A stretch of DNA of 53,110 nt from Microbacterium enclense (GTDB taxonomy: Bacteria > Actinomycetota > Actinomycetes > Actinomycetales > Microbacteriaceae), in NCBI RefSeq assembly GCF_004022425.1, contig NZ_RBZY01000025.1, positions 1-53,110 of the forward strand. The letters run 5' to 3'. The position numbers and the translations under genes are program-made. The notes under the pieces were generated by a model, which was not told the origin of the DNA, ran no database searches, and worked only from the letters and a program-made list of their open reading frames with translations. This document shows positions 9,020 to 17,000 of the stretch, piece after piece; positions within the stretch are counted from its first letter, which is position 1; each line of letters starts with the position of its first letter.

Positions 9020-10054
9020 ATGACCTGGCGGATGCCGAGCGAGACAGCGCCCCACACCCGCACGTGGATGGCGTTCCCCAGCGAGGGTCCGACCCTCGGA
9101 GAGACGGATGCCGAGCGCGAGGCGGGCTACGCGGCGTGGACCGCGGTCGCCCACGCCGTCGCCGCCTTCGAGCCGGTGACGATGCTGGTCGACCCGAGCG
9201 AGCTCGCCCGTGCCCGCCGGATGCTGTCGAGCGAGATCGAGATCGTCGAGGCGTCGGTCGACGAGTTCTGGCTGCGCGATTCGGGTCCGACCTTCGTCGT
9301 CGACCCCGAGCGACCGGGTGTCCTCGGTGCCGTGGACTGGATCTTCAACGGCTGGGGCGATCACGACTGGTCGGTGTGGGCCAAGGCCGCCGAGCACGCC
9401 CGGATCATCGCGGACGCCGTCGGTGCCGAGCTCGTCCCGTCCCTGCTCGTCAACGAGGGCGGCGGCATCCACGTCGACGGCGCGGGCACGGTGCTCCTCA
9501 CCGAGACCGTGCAGCTCGACCCGCGCCGCAACCGGTACGCGACGCGGGAGCGGGTCGAGGCCGAGATGCTCCGGACGCTCGGCGCCACGCACGCGGTGTG
9601 GCTGCCGCGCGGCTTGACCCGCGACTACGGCGACTTCGGCACGAGCGGGCACGTCGACATCGTCGCGACGATGCCGACGCCGGGCACGGTCCTGCTGCAC
9701 GACCAGCAGAACCCCGCCCACCCTGACCACGCGGTCACGCGCGAGCTGCGCGCCTTCCTCGAGACGCAGACGGATGCCGCGGGCCGCCCGTTCGACATCC
9801 GCGAACTGCCCGCGCCGGCCACCGTCCGCGACGCCGACGGCGACACCGACTGGAGCTACGTGAACCACCTCGTCGTGAACGGCGGCGTCATCGCGTGTGG
9901 CTTCGGCGAGGACGAGGCGGATGCCACGGCCCGCGGCATCCTGGAGGAGGTCTACCCCGGTCGCCGTGTCGTGACCGTCGATGCCCGCGAGCTGTTCGCG
10001 CGCGGCGGCGGCATCCACTGCATCACCCAGCAGCAGCCCGAGGTGACGGCGTGA
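9020..10054 (+). CDS. aguA: Agmatine deiminase family protein (peptidyl-arginine-deiminase fold)
   Basis: Guanidine-modifying enzyme of 344 residues that would convert agmatine or a similar guanidino compound to the N-carbamoyl product plus ammonia. Family catalytic blocks are intact: EFWLRDSGP (about residues 82-90), NEGGGIHVDG (about 150-159), TSGHVDIVA (His and Asp of the active site, about 208-216) and the C-terminal nucleophile in GGGIHCITQQQP. GGAGGAG precedes the ATG at 9020 by a suitable spacing. The stop overlaps the amidase GTG (GTGA at 10051). The substrate may not be agmatine itself, as no putrescine pathway genes are adjacent; the symbol is a family assignment. Confidence 0.88.
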   Translation: MTWRMPSETAPHTRTWMAFPSEGPTLGETDAEREAGYAAWTAVAHAVAAFEPVTMLVDPSELARARRMLSSEIEIVEASVDEFWLRDSGPTFVVDPERPGVLGAVDWIFNGWGDHDWSVWAKAAEHARIIADAVGAELVPSLLVNEGGGIHVDGAGTVLLTETVQLDPRRNRYATRERVEAEMLRTLGATHAVWLPRGLTRDYGDFGTSGHVDIVATMPTPGTVLLHDQQNPAHPDHAVTRELRAFLETQTDAAGRPFDIRELPAPATVRDADGDTDWSYVNHLVVNGGVIACGFGEDEADATARGILEEVYPGRRVVTVDARELFARGGGIHCITQQQPEVTA

Positions 10055-11742
10055 TCGACGTCGTCGAGGCCTCGATCGCCGAGCTCGCCGCCGCTCTGGC
10101 CGAGGGCCGCACCACCGCCGTCGAGCTGGTCGAGGCGTACCTCGCGCGCATCGACGCGTACGACGGCCCCGACACCGCGACGAAGCTCAACGCCGTCGTC
10201 GTGCGGAACCCCGACGCGCTCGCCGAGGCCGCGGCATCCGATGCCCGCCGCGCCGCGGGTCGGGCGCGCGGGTTGCTCGACGGCATCCCGTACACCGCGA
10301 AGGACAGCTACATGGTGCGCGGGCTCACGGTCGCGGCGGGGAGCCCGGCGTTCGCCGACCTCGTCGCGGCGGACGACGCGTTCACGATCGCGCGGCTGCG
10401 CGAGGCCGGGGCCATCTGCCTGGGGCTGACGAACATGCCCCCGATGGCGAATGGCGGGATGCAGCGCGGGCTGTACGGCCGGGCCGAGAGTCCGTACAAC
10501 GCCGACTTCCTGACGTCGGCGTTCGCGTCGGGGTCGTCGAACGGCTCGGGCACGGCGACCGCCGCGTCGTTCGGCGTCTTCGGGCTGGGCGAGGAGACGT
10601 GGTCGAGCGGCCGTGCGCCCGCCGCGTGCAACGGACTGTGCGCGTACACGCCGTCGCGCGGCCTGATCTCGGTGCGCGGCAATTGGCCGCTCGTGCCCAC
10701 GATGGATGTCGTCGTGCCGCACACCCGCTCGATGGCCGACCTGCTCGCGGTGCTCGACGTCATCGTCGCCGATGACCCAGAGACGCGCGGAGATCTCTGG
10801 CGCGCGCAGCCGTGGGTGCCGCTGCCCTCGGTGGAGGAGGTGCGGCCGCCGTCGTTCGCCGAGCTCGCCGGCCGACCCTCGCTGCGGGGCAAGCGGATCG
10901 GCATCCCGCGTATGTTCCTCGGCGAGGATCCGCTGGCCGGGACCGGCACCCGAGGCGTCGGCGGGCCGACCGGCGAGCGGATCGAGCCGCGGCCGTCGTT
11001 GCGCGAGCTGTTCGATGTCGCCCGCGCGGATCTCGAGGCTGCGGGCGCGATCGTGGTCGACTGCGACTTCCCGCTCGTGAGCAATTACGAAGGCGATCGC
11101 CCGGGTGCGCCGACGATCACGACCCGCGGTCTGGTGTCGCAGGAGTTCCTGCACCGCGAGATCGTCGACCTGTCGGCGTGGGCGTGGGACGACTTCCTCC
11201 GCGCGAACGGCCACCCCGGCCTGGCGTCGGTGGACGGCGCGGCGATCTTCCCGCATCCTGAGGGTGCGCTCCCGGATCGGTACGACGGTTTCGACGACGA
11301 CATCGCTGAATACCCCGCGCACGTGCGCGAGCACCCGGTGGCGTCGTTCTCCGAGATCCCTGCGCTCGCCGAGGGGGTGCGCGGTCTCGAGGAGACCCGG
11401 CGCCGCGATCTGGAGGAGTGGATGGATGCCAACGGCTTCGCCGCCGTGGTCTTCCCGACGCTCACGGACGTGGCACCGGCCGACGCCGACGTGAACGAGG
11501 CCTCGGCGGACATCGCGTGGCGGAACGGCGTGTGGGTCGCGACGGGCAACCTCGCGATCCGGCATTGCGGTGTCCCGACGGTGACGGTGCCGCTGGGGAC
11601 CCTGCCCGACATCGGGATGCCGACCGGCCTGACGTTCGCGGGCCGCGCGTACGACGACGCGGCCCTGCTGTCGATGGCCGCGGCGTTCGAGGCGCTGCGT
11701 CCGCGGCGGACGGTGCCGCCGCGGACGCCTGCGCTGGGGTAG
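10051..11742 (+). CDS. Amidase signature family hydrolase
   Basis: Amidase of 563 residues in the AmiE/GatA signature family. The Ser-cisSer-Lys triad is visible: Lys in IPYTAKDS (about residue 88), the Ser-rich ASGSSNGSGTA block (about 162-172) and the nucleophile region EETWSSGRAPAACN. The family's usual GGSSGGS is altered to GSSNGSG and the TDTGGS block to EETWSSG, so it is a divergent subgroup. The GTG at 10051 overlaps the deiminase stop. In context it may take the place of an N-carbamoylputrescine amidohydrolase, removing the carbamoyl group made by the deiminase; that role is inference. Confidence 0.88.
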   Translation: MIDVVEASIAELAAALAEGRTTAVELVEAYLARIDAYDGPDTATKLNAVVVRNPDALAEAAASDARRAAGRARGLLDGIPYTAKDSYMVRGLTVAAGSPAFADLVAADDAFTIARLREAGAICLGLTNMPPMANGGMQRGLYGRAESPYNADFLTSAFASGSSNGSGTATAASFGVFGLGEETWSSGRAPAACNGLCAYTPSRGLISVRGNWPLVPTMDVVVPHTRSMADLLAVLDVIVADDPETRGDLWRAQPWVPLPSVEEVRPPSFAELAGRPSLRGKRIGIPRMFLGEDPLAGTGTRGVGGPTGERIEPRPSLRELFDVARADLEAAGAIVVDCDFPLVSNYEGDRPGAPTITTRGLVSQEFLHREIVDLSAWAWDDFLRANGHPGLASVDGAAIFPHPEGALPDRYDGFDDDIAEYPAHVREHPVASFSEIPALAEGVRGLEETRRRDLEEWMDANGFAAVVFPTLTDVAPADADVNEASADIAWRNGVWVATGNLAIRHCGVPTVTVPLGTLPDIGMPTGLTFAGRAYDDAALLSMAAAFEALRPRRTVPPRTPALG

Positions 11743-11795
11743 AGCGGGGCGGGGGCGGTGCCGTTCGGTGTCGCGTCCGGGCGGCGTCATCGGGG

Positions 11796-11841
11796 TTTGG
11801 GGCGCGATTCGCGCAGCGGGGCATGAATCGTGCGCCCCAAA
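11796..11841. terminator. Imperfect hairpin after the amidase gene
   Basis: TTTGGGGCGCGATTC (11796-11810) pairs with GAATCGTGCGCCCCAAA (11825-11841) with a two-base bulge. It lies about 54 bases after the amidase stop and could terminate the catabolic operon, but no U-tract follows. The arm resembles a degenerate member of the TTGGAGCG repeat family around fic, so a repeat origin is equally possible. Confidence 0.45.
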
Positions 11842-11868
11842 GCGCGGAATGCGCTCCGATCCCCCTCC

Positions 11869-11904
11869 CACGCTCCAACTGAAACGCGATTCAGTTGGAG
11901 CGTG
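11869..11904. repeat. TTGGAGCG-family palindrome, downstream side of fic
   Basis: Perfect 15-base inverted repeat: CACGCTCCAACTGAA (11869-11883) and its complement at 11890-11904, separated by six bases. The core octamer TTGGAGCG/CGCTCCAA occurs in both arms and again at 11926-11933. The same octamer recurs four times on the other side of fic. Confidence 0.88.
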
Positions 11905-11978
11905 AACCTATCGGTGTAACCGGATTTGGAGCGCAGCCAGACCGGCCCGGACCATCTGGCGGTCAAAGTCCCGTGGCG

Positions 11979-12007
11979 TTGTACGGGCGAACCCGCCCGA
12001 CGTACAA
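11979..12007. terminator. Hairpin at the 3' side of fic
   Basis: TTGTAC (11979-11984) and GTACAA (12002-12007) enclose GGGCG/CGCCC, giving a GC-rich stem with a mixed top, 37 bases beyond the fic stop on the minus strand. It is a plausible factor-independent or protective hairpin; no T-run is present. Confidence 0.4.
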
Positions 12008-12043
12008 GCGCGCCCATCGCGGAGAACACCGTCGTCGATGGCC

Positions 12044-13213
12044 TCAGTCCTCGTAGGTCATCGGCATGTCGATGACTTCGAAGATCGCGGGCGCGAACCA
12101 GCGTTCGCGTCCGCCCCTGCCGTGTGTGCCCAACGAGCGGAGCCAACCGCGCTTCTCGGCGTTCTTGATGAGCAGGCGCGTTCCCTGGTTGGTCATCTCG
12201 AGTTCGTCTTGGACGGACTTGACCGTGACGAAGGGGTTCCGAACGATGATGTCCACGAGACGCGGCAGGTTTGACCGCTCCTTGATCGCCTCCGAGTGGT
12301 ACCGCTCGCGAATGGAGATCAGCCTGCGAGAGCGGTCGACGGCGTCGTCGGCTTGTGCACGTACGGCCTCGAGGAAGAACGTGAGCCAGCCCTCGATGTC
12401 GGCTCTCTCGCGCACGGCTTGGAGCCGCTCGTAGTACTCCTCGCGGTGGGTTTCGAAGTAGTTGGAGAGGTAGAGCAGCGGCAGGGGGAGGCGCTTGCGT
12501 TCCATGAGAAGGAGGTTGATGAGTAGCCGGCCGATTCGACCGTTGCCGTCGAGGAACGGGTGGATGGTCTCGAATTGGTAGTGCATGAGGCCGGCCTGGA
12601 CGAGCGCAGGCAGGGCGCGGCCATCGTCGTTGACGAACCGTTCCCAGTCGGCGAGGAGGTCGCCCAGGTGTTGGGGGAGAGGCGGCACGAACGTAGCGGA
12701 CACGGGTGTGGCGCCGGCTCTGCCCACCCAGACGGGCGATCGTCGGAACTCCCCGGGTGACTTCTCCTCGCCCCGCACCCCGGCCAGGAGCGTCTCGTGG
12801 ACCTGGAGAATCAGTCGCTGCGTGATCGGCAACGTTGCCGCCAACGTGTAGGCCTGGTGCGTCGCCTGAAGGTAGCGGTGGACCTCGGCAGTGTCATCGT
12901 TGCGTGCGTCCGTGTCGATCTCCGCTTGGAACACTTCGGACAGTGATGCCTGTGTGCCCTCGATCCGAGAGCTCGCGAGCGCCTCGCGCCGAAGGTACGG
13001 GCCGATGAGCAGGCTCGGGTCGGTGATGAGCATGCCCAGCCCCTGCAGATGTCCGAGAGCCGCGTCGGCTTCGGAGAGAGCGGAAACTACCCTGCTCGAC
13101 AGTTCGAGTTGGCGCGGGATGTGTCGGGGAAGGTAGTAGACGAACGCATCCTTCTTGCCGGGCTCACGAGTGGCGTATCCGAACTCGGAGTCGACAAATC
13201 GGGTTCCATCCAT
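12044..13213 (-). CDS. Fic family AMP-transferase-type protein with C-terminal winged helix
   Basis: Protein of 389 residues. The Fic active-site motif HPFLDGNGRIGR (about residues 215-226) is intact, so transfer of AMP or a similar group to a protein target is expected. The inhibitory-helix motif SSRIEGT (about 81-87, pattern S/TxxxEG) lies N-terminal, marking a class II, self-inhibited Fic protein. The last about 90 residues look like a winged helix-turn-helix (RLVDIIVRNPFVTVKSVQDE, then TNQGTRLLIKNAEKRGWL), so it may bind DNA itself. The gene is visibly lower in GC than its neighbours, contains no GGATGCC word and is bracketed by TTGGAGCG palindromes, suggesting horizontal acquisition as a unit. 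Confidence 0.93.
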   Translation of the reverse strand: MDGTRFVDSEFGYATREPGKKDAFVYYLPRHIPRQLELSSRVVSALSEADAALGHLQGLGMLITDPSLLIGPYLRREALASSRIEGTQASLSEVFQAEIDTDARNDDTAEVHRYLQATHQAYTLAATLPITQRLILQVHETLLAGVRGEEKSPGEFRRSPVWVGRAGATPVSATFVPPLPQHLGDLLADWERFVNDDGRALPALVQAGLMHYQFETIHPFLDGNGRIGRLLINLLLMERKRLPLPLLYLSNYFETHREEYYERLQAVRERADIEGWLTFFLEAVRAQADDAVDRSRRLISIRERYHSEAIKERSNLPRLVDIIVRNPFVTVKSVQDELEMTNQGTRLLIKNAEKRGWLRSLGTHGRGGRERWFAPAIFEVIDMPMTYED

Positions 13214-13219
13214 ACGCCC

Positions 13220-13254
13220 ACGCTACAACTAACTGTGGGTTTCAGTTGGAGCGT
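13220..13254. repeat. TTGGAGCG-family imperfect palindrome at the fic start
   Basis: ACGCTACAACT (13220-13230) and AGTTGGAGCGT (13244-13254) pair with one mismatch. It begins seven bases upstream of the fic ATG, so it overlaps the likely fic promoter or leader and could be an operator. Confidence 0.7.
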
Positions 13255-13274
13255 CGCGATGTGGGTGCAACTCG

Positions 13275-13303
13275 ACTTGGAGCGTGGAGCTCACGCTCCA
13301 AGT
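13275..13303. repeat. TTGGAGCG-family perfect palindrome upstream of fic
   Basis: ACTTGGAGCGTG (13275-13286) and its exact complement (13292-13303) are separated by GAGCT. Another single copy, CAGTTGGAGCGT, follows at 13315-13326. With the half-palindrome at 13244-13254 this makes an array of sites 30-110 bases upstream of fic. Confidence 0.85.
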
Positions 13304-13329
13304 GACGTGGGTATCAGTTGGAGCGTTGG

Positions 13330-13720
13330 TCATGCGATTCGACGAATCGCGCTTAGCACCCCCCGGGTCCACCCACGTGACCACCGTGGAGTTGTTCTTG
13401 TCGACCTCGGCGAACGCCGACGTGACCCCGGTCGCGACGGGTCGGTTCCCTTCCGCAGGATGCCGTCGACGCCCAGTGCGAGCAGCGTGCCGACGGCGAT
13501 GCTGGCCGCGGGGACGGTGGTCTCCACGCTTCCCGCGGGGGAGGCGGTTCCGGTGTCGGTCCACGTGCGGCGGTGCATCCCCGCCGCGTCGACGTACGTG
13601 ACCATGAGGGAGTTGTTCTTGTCCAGCTCGGCGAACGCCTAGGTGACACCCGCGGCGATCGTGTTGCCGCCCTTGCTCCCGAGCCACCCGACGACGTCCC
13701 GCCGCGTTCGCGCGGCGAGC
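13330..13720 (-). pseudogene. Decayed gene fragment with a duplicated DKNNS module
   Basis: The minus strand carries two copies of a recognisable module, roughly GVTSAFAEVDKNNSTVVTW and GVT*AFAELDKNNSLMVTY. They are joined by a stretch encoding RRTWTDTGTASPAGSVETT and IAVGTLLALGVDGIL. The upstream copy has an in-frame TAG (near 13640) exactly where the other copy has Ser, one base away from TCG. The downstream copy is in another frame, so a frameshift lies between them near 13440. No start codon or RBS fits. I do not recognise the family; it is at the 3' edge of the type VII locus and next to the TTGGAGCG array. Confidence 0.6.
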
Positions 13721-13734
13721 CCCGTGGGTGAAGC

Positions 13735-14097
13735 TCACCCCAGGTGCGTCGCCACACCGCCGCGCGCCGCGGCCGCAGCCTCGAGAAGCCGCACGCCGAT
13801 GACGCCCTCGGGTTCCCACGTCACGAAGCAGTCCGTCGACCAGCGCGCATCCGGCGCGACCTCCACCGCCCCGTACACCCGCGCCAGCTCCACGGGCGGG
13901 GGAGTCAGTCGGGGCCGGAGCACCGTCAGCACGACGCGCTCGGCGACGACCACCTGAGCGGCGGCGCCGTCGTCGAGGGGGCGGATCTCGACCGCGGTCG
14001 CCGCGAGTTCCTCGGGAGTCAGCACCGCCGAGATCGCCTCGGCCAGCGCCTCGATGTCGACCGGTTCGCGCGTGAACGCAACGCTGCTACGGGGCAC
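13735..14097 (-). CDS. Small conserved protein at the end of the type VII operon
   Basis: Protein of 120 residues with no signal peptide or membrane segment. It reads as an alpha/beta domain with the run AAQVVVAERVVLTVLRPRL in the middle and WSTDCFVTWEPEG near residue 87. Its start overlaps the end of eccC by eleven bases (14087-14097), so it is the last gene of that operon and is probably translated by coupling. I do not recognise a named family; a chaperone or accessory role in secretion is inference from position only. Confidence 0.72.
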   Translation of the reverse strand: MPRSSVAFTREPVDIEALAEAISAVLTPEELAATAVEIRPLDDGAAAQVVVAERVVLTVLRPRLTPPPVELARVYGAVEVAPDARWSTDCFVTWEPEGVIGVRLLEAAAAARGGVATHLG

Positions 14098-17000
14098 GGT
14101 TGTCTCTCCTCCGTCGGGTCAGCGGCTGGTCCTCGCCGCCGGATGCTGCCGCGGGACCCCGCGCGGTGACCACCTCGCGGGTCACGTCGTCAATGTCGTC
14201 GCTCGGCGGCGTGGCGGCGGCAGGCGCGGAAGCAGCGCCCGTGGGAGCGACCTCCCGCGTCGTCTCGTCCACGGCGCCCGCGTCATCGGCATCCACCGAA
14301 GGCACCGCCTCCGCCGGCGCGCCGACCCCCGAAGCACCCGCGTCTTCACCTTCGCCGGCGACGAAGTTCGCCACCTGCACGAGGGTCGGACGTTCGCCGC
14401 GACGGGCCAGGCGACCGCGGCCGGCGATCATCGGCTCGGCGTACAGCTTGGGCAGCAGCGCGCCCTCGGAGCGGTCGCCCGACATGATCAGCGCGGTGCC
14501 ACCGGTGTCGCGGATGCCCTGCAGCGCCACGTCGAACATCGCCCGTGACGCACCGGCGACCGGACGGCTCACCACGACGTTCAGGCGCAGGTCGCGCGCC
14601 GACGCGAGGTACGGCAGCAGGGGGCGCAGCGGCTCGGTGCCGCCCGCGGCGAGGATGTCGAAGTCGTCCGCGATCACGAGGATCCGCGGACCCGCGTCGC
14701 GGTCGTTCGCGCGCTTCTCCAGCTCGACGGCGATCGACTCGGCCAGCAGCCGCGCCTGCCGACCCGACGTCGCGTGGCCGCCGAGGTAGGCATCCGGAAC
14801 CTCGGATGCCAGCTCCCCGCGCGCGTCCATGAGGGCGACGACGAGCTCCTCGGCCGAGTGCCGGTCGATCGCGCCCTGCACGATGCCGCGCAGCAGTGTC
14901 GTCTTGCCGCAGCGGCTGTCGCCGAGCACGAGCAGGTGCGGGTCGCGCGTGACGAGGTCGAGCGACACCGGCTGCATCGTGTCCTGACGCAGGCCCAGGG
15001 GCACGGCATCCGGTTCGTCGATCGCGTCGGGCAGCTCGGACGGCGACAGCACCTCGGGCAGCAGGCGGATGGGCGCCGCGCCCTGACCGCCCCAGCGGGC
15101 CGCGCTCTCGCGGGCCAGCTGCTCGAGCGCCTCGCCGGTGTCGCCGTCGTCGACCTCTTCGAGCAGCGGCAGCGCGATCTGCGCGAACAGCTTCTCGTCG
15201 GTCAGCACGCGGCCGGGTTCGTCGGCGCGGAGCGTCTGCGAGAGCTTCCGCGCGATCTGCGAGTCCGCCGGGTCGTTGAGCTTCAGCTCGAGGCGCGTGC
15301 CGATGAGTCCCTGCAGGTTCATGCGGAGCTCGTTCCAGCGCGACAGGGCGATGACGACGTGGATGCCGAAGCTACCGCCGCGTTCGAGCAGTTGCGCGAG
15401 CGGGGTCTCGAGGTCTTCGAAGTCCTGACGCAGCGCCCCGAGCCCGTCGACGAGCAGCACGACGTCGGCGCTGGGGAGGTCGGGGAGGCGCCCGTCGGCG
15501 TGCTGCCGCCGCATGTCGGCGAGCGAGTCGAGGTTCTCATCGCGGAACACGCGCTCGCGCACCGCAAGCATGCCCGTGAGCTCTTCGAGCAGACGCGTGA
15601 GCCGCTCGCGGCTGCCGCGGGTCGCGACACCACCGACGTGGGGGAACGGCTCGATGCGGGCGAGGCCGCCGCCCGTGAGGTCCATGCCGTAGATGCTCAC
15701 CTGGCGCGGCGAGTGCGTGAACGACAGGGATGCCGCGAGCGTGCGCAGGAACATCGAGCGCCCCGACTGCGGAGCTCCGGTGATCGACACGTGACCGCCC
15801 GAGCGCGTGAGGTCGAGCATCCACGGCGACTGCGTCTGCTTCGACGGGTCGTCGACGAGGCCCATCGGGGCGCGGAGCGTCCCGGCGCCGTCGGCCTGCG
15901 GCAGCACGCCGCCGAGGGTCAGCACGGGCGGGAGCGGCGGCAGCCACACGGGACGCGTGCGGGCGATGCCGCGCGCGAGTCGCGAGGTCGCCGCCTGGAC
16001 GAGCGTGCGGCCGGTGGTCGGGGTCTCGGGCTCGGCGCTGTCGAGCTGCTCGGCCTCGGGGGAGTCGTCGGGCAGGTCGTACGCGGGCAGTCGCAGGACG
16101 GGCGGGGCGTCGTCGTGCCGCGGGCCCGACTCGACCGGATCGGGCACCGGACCCGAGACGTATCCGGCGCGGAAGCGCGTGTAGACCGATGTGTCGACCT
16201 TGAGGTACCCGAAGCCGGGGATCGCGGGCAGGTGGAACGCATCGGGGGTGTCGAGCACCACGGCCGACTCCGATTCCGAGAACGTGCGCAGGCCGATTCG
16301 ATACGACAGGTACGTGTCGAGGCCGCGCAGGCGCCCGCCCTCGATGCGCTGGCTCGACAGCAGCAGGTGGACGCCGATCGATCGGCCGATGCGCCCGATC
16401 GTCAGCAGCAGCTCCACGAAGTCGGGCTCCGCGGTCAGCAGTTCACCGAACTCGTCGATCACGAGGAACAGGTGCGGCAGCGCCGGCAGCTCGGGGCGAT
16501 CGCGCCGCATCTGCCGGTAGTGACCGATGGATGCCGCGTTCCCGGCATCCTTCAACAGGCGCTGTCGACGCACGACCTCGCCCTGGATGCTGGCACGCGC
16601 GCGCTCGGTCAGCTGCGGGTCGTCGGCGAGGTTGTCGATGATGCCGGCGACGTGCGGGAGCCGGGAGAACGGCGCGAACGCCGCGCCGCCCTTGTAGTCG
16701 ACGAGGATCATGCTGAGGTCGTCGGGGGAGTGCGTGAGCGCGAGGCCCAGGATGAGCGTGCGCAGCAGCTCGCTCTTTCCCGAACCGGTCGCGCCGATGC
16801 AGATGCCGTGCGGGCCCATGCCGAGCTGCGCGGACTCCTTCAGGTCGAGCAGCACCGGGCCGCCCTGGTCGTCGACGCCGATCGGCACGCGCAGGAACTC
16901 GGCGGCGCTGCGCGTGCGCCACACGGCCGAGGTGTCGATGGCATCCACGTCGGCGACGCCGAGCAGCTGCGTCACGTCGGGGGCGAGGGCCGTGCCCGAG

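Larger units (their letters stand above)
11743..12043. other. Intergenic stretch rich in inverted repeats
   Basis: About 300 bases between the amidase and the convergent fic gene, with no convincing gene. It holds three hairpins described separately (11796-11841, 11869-11904, 11979-12007) and one further lone TTGGAGCG at 11926-11933. An open frame crossing this stretch on the minus strand has no start signal and overlaps the fic coding end, so I do not call it. Confidence 0.7.

Noticed and set aside
9895..10050. Longer N-terminus for the amidase
   Set aside because: It would overlap the agmatine deiminase catalytic Cys region; the GTG at 10051 gives a normal amidase N-terminus and a GTGA overlap.
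11787..12146. Small minus-strand open frame across the palindromes downstream of fic
   Set aside because: No RBS, overlaps the end of fic and is made largely of the inverted repeats.
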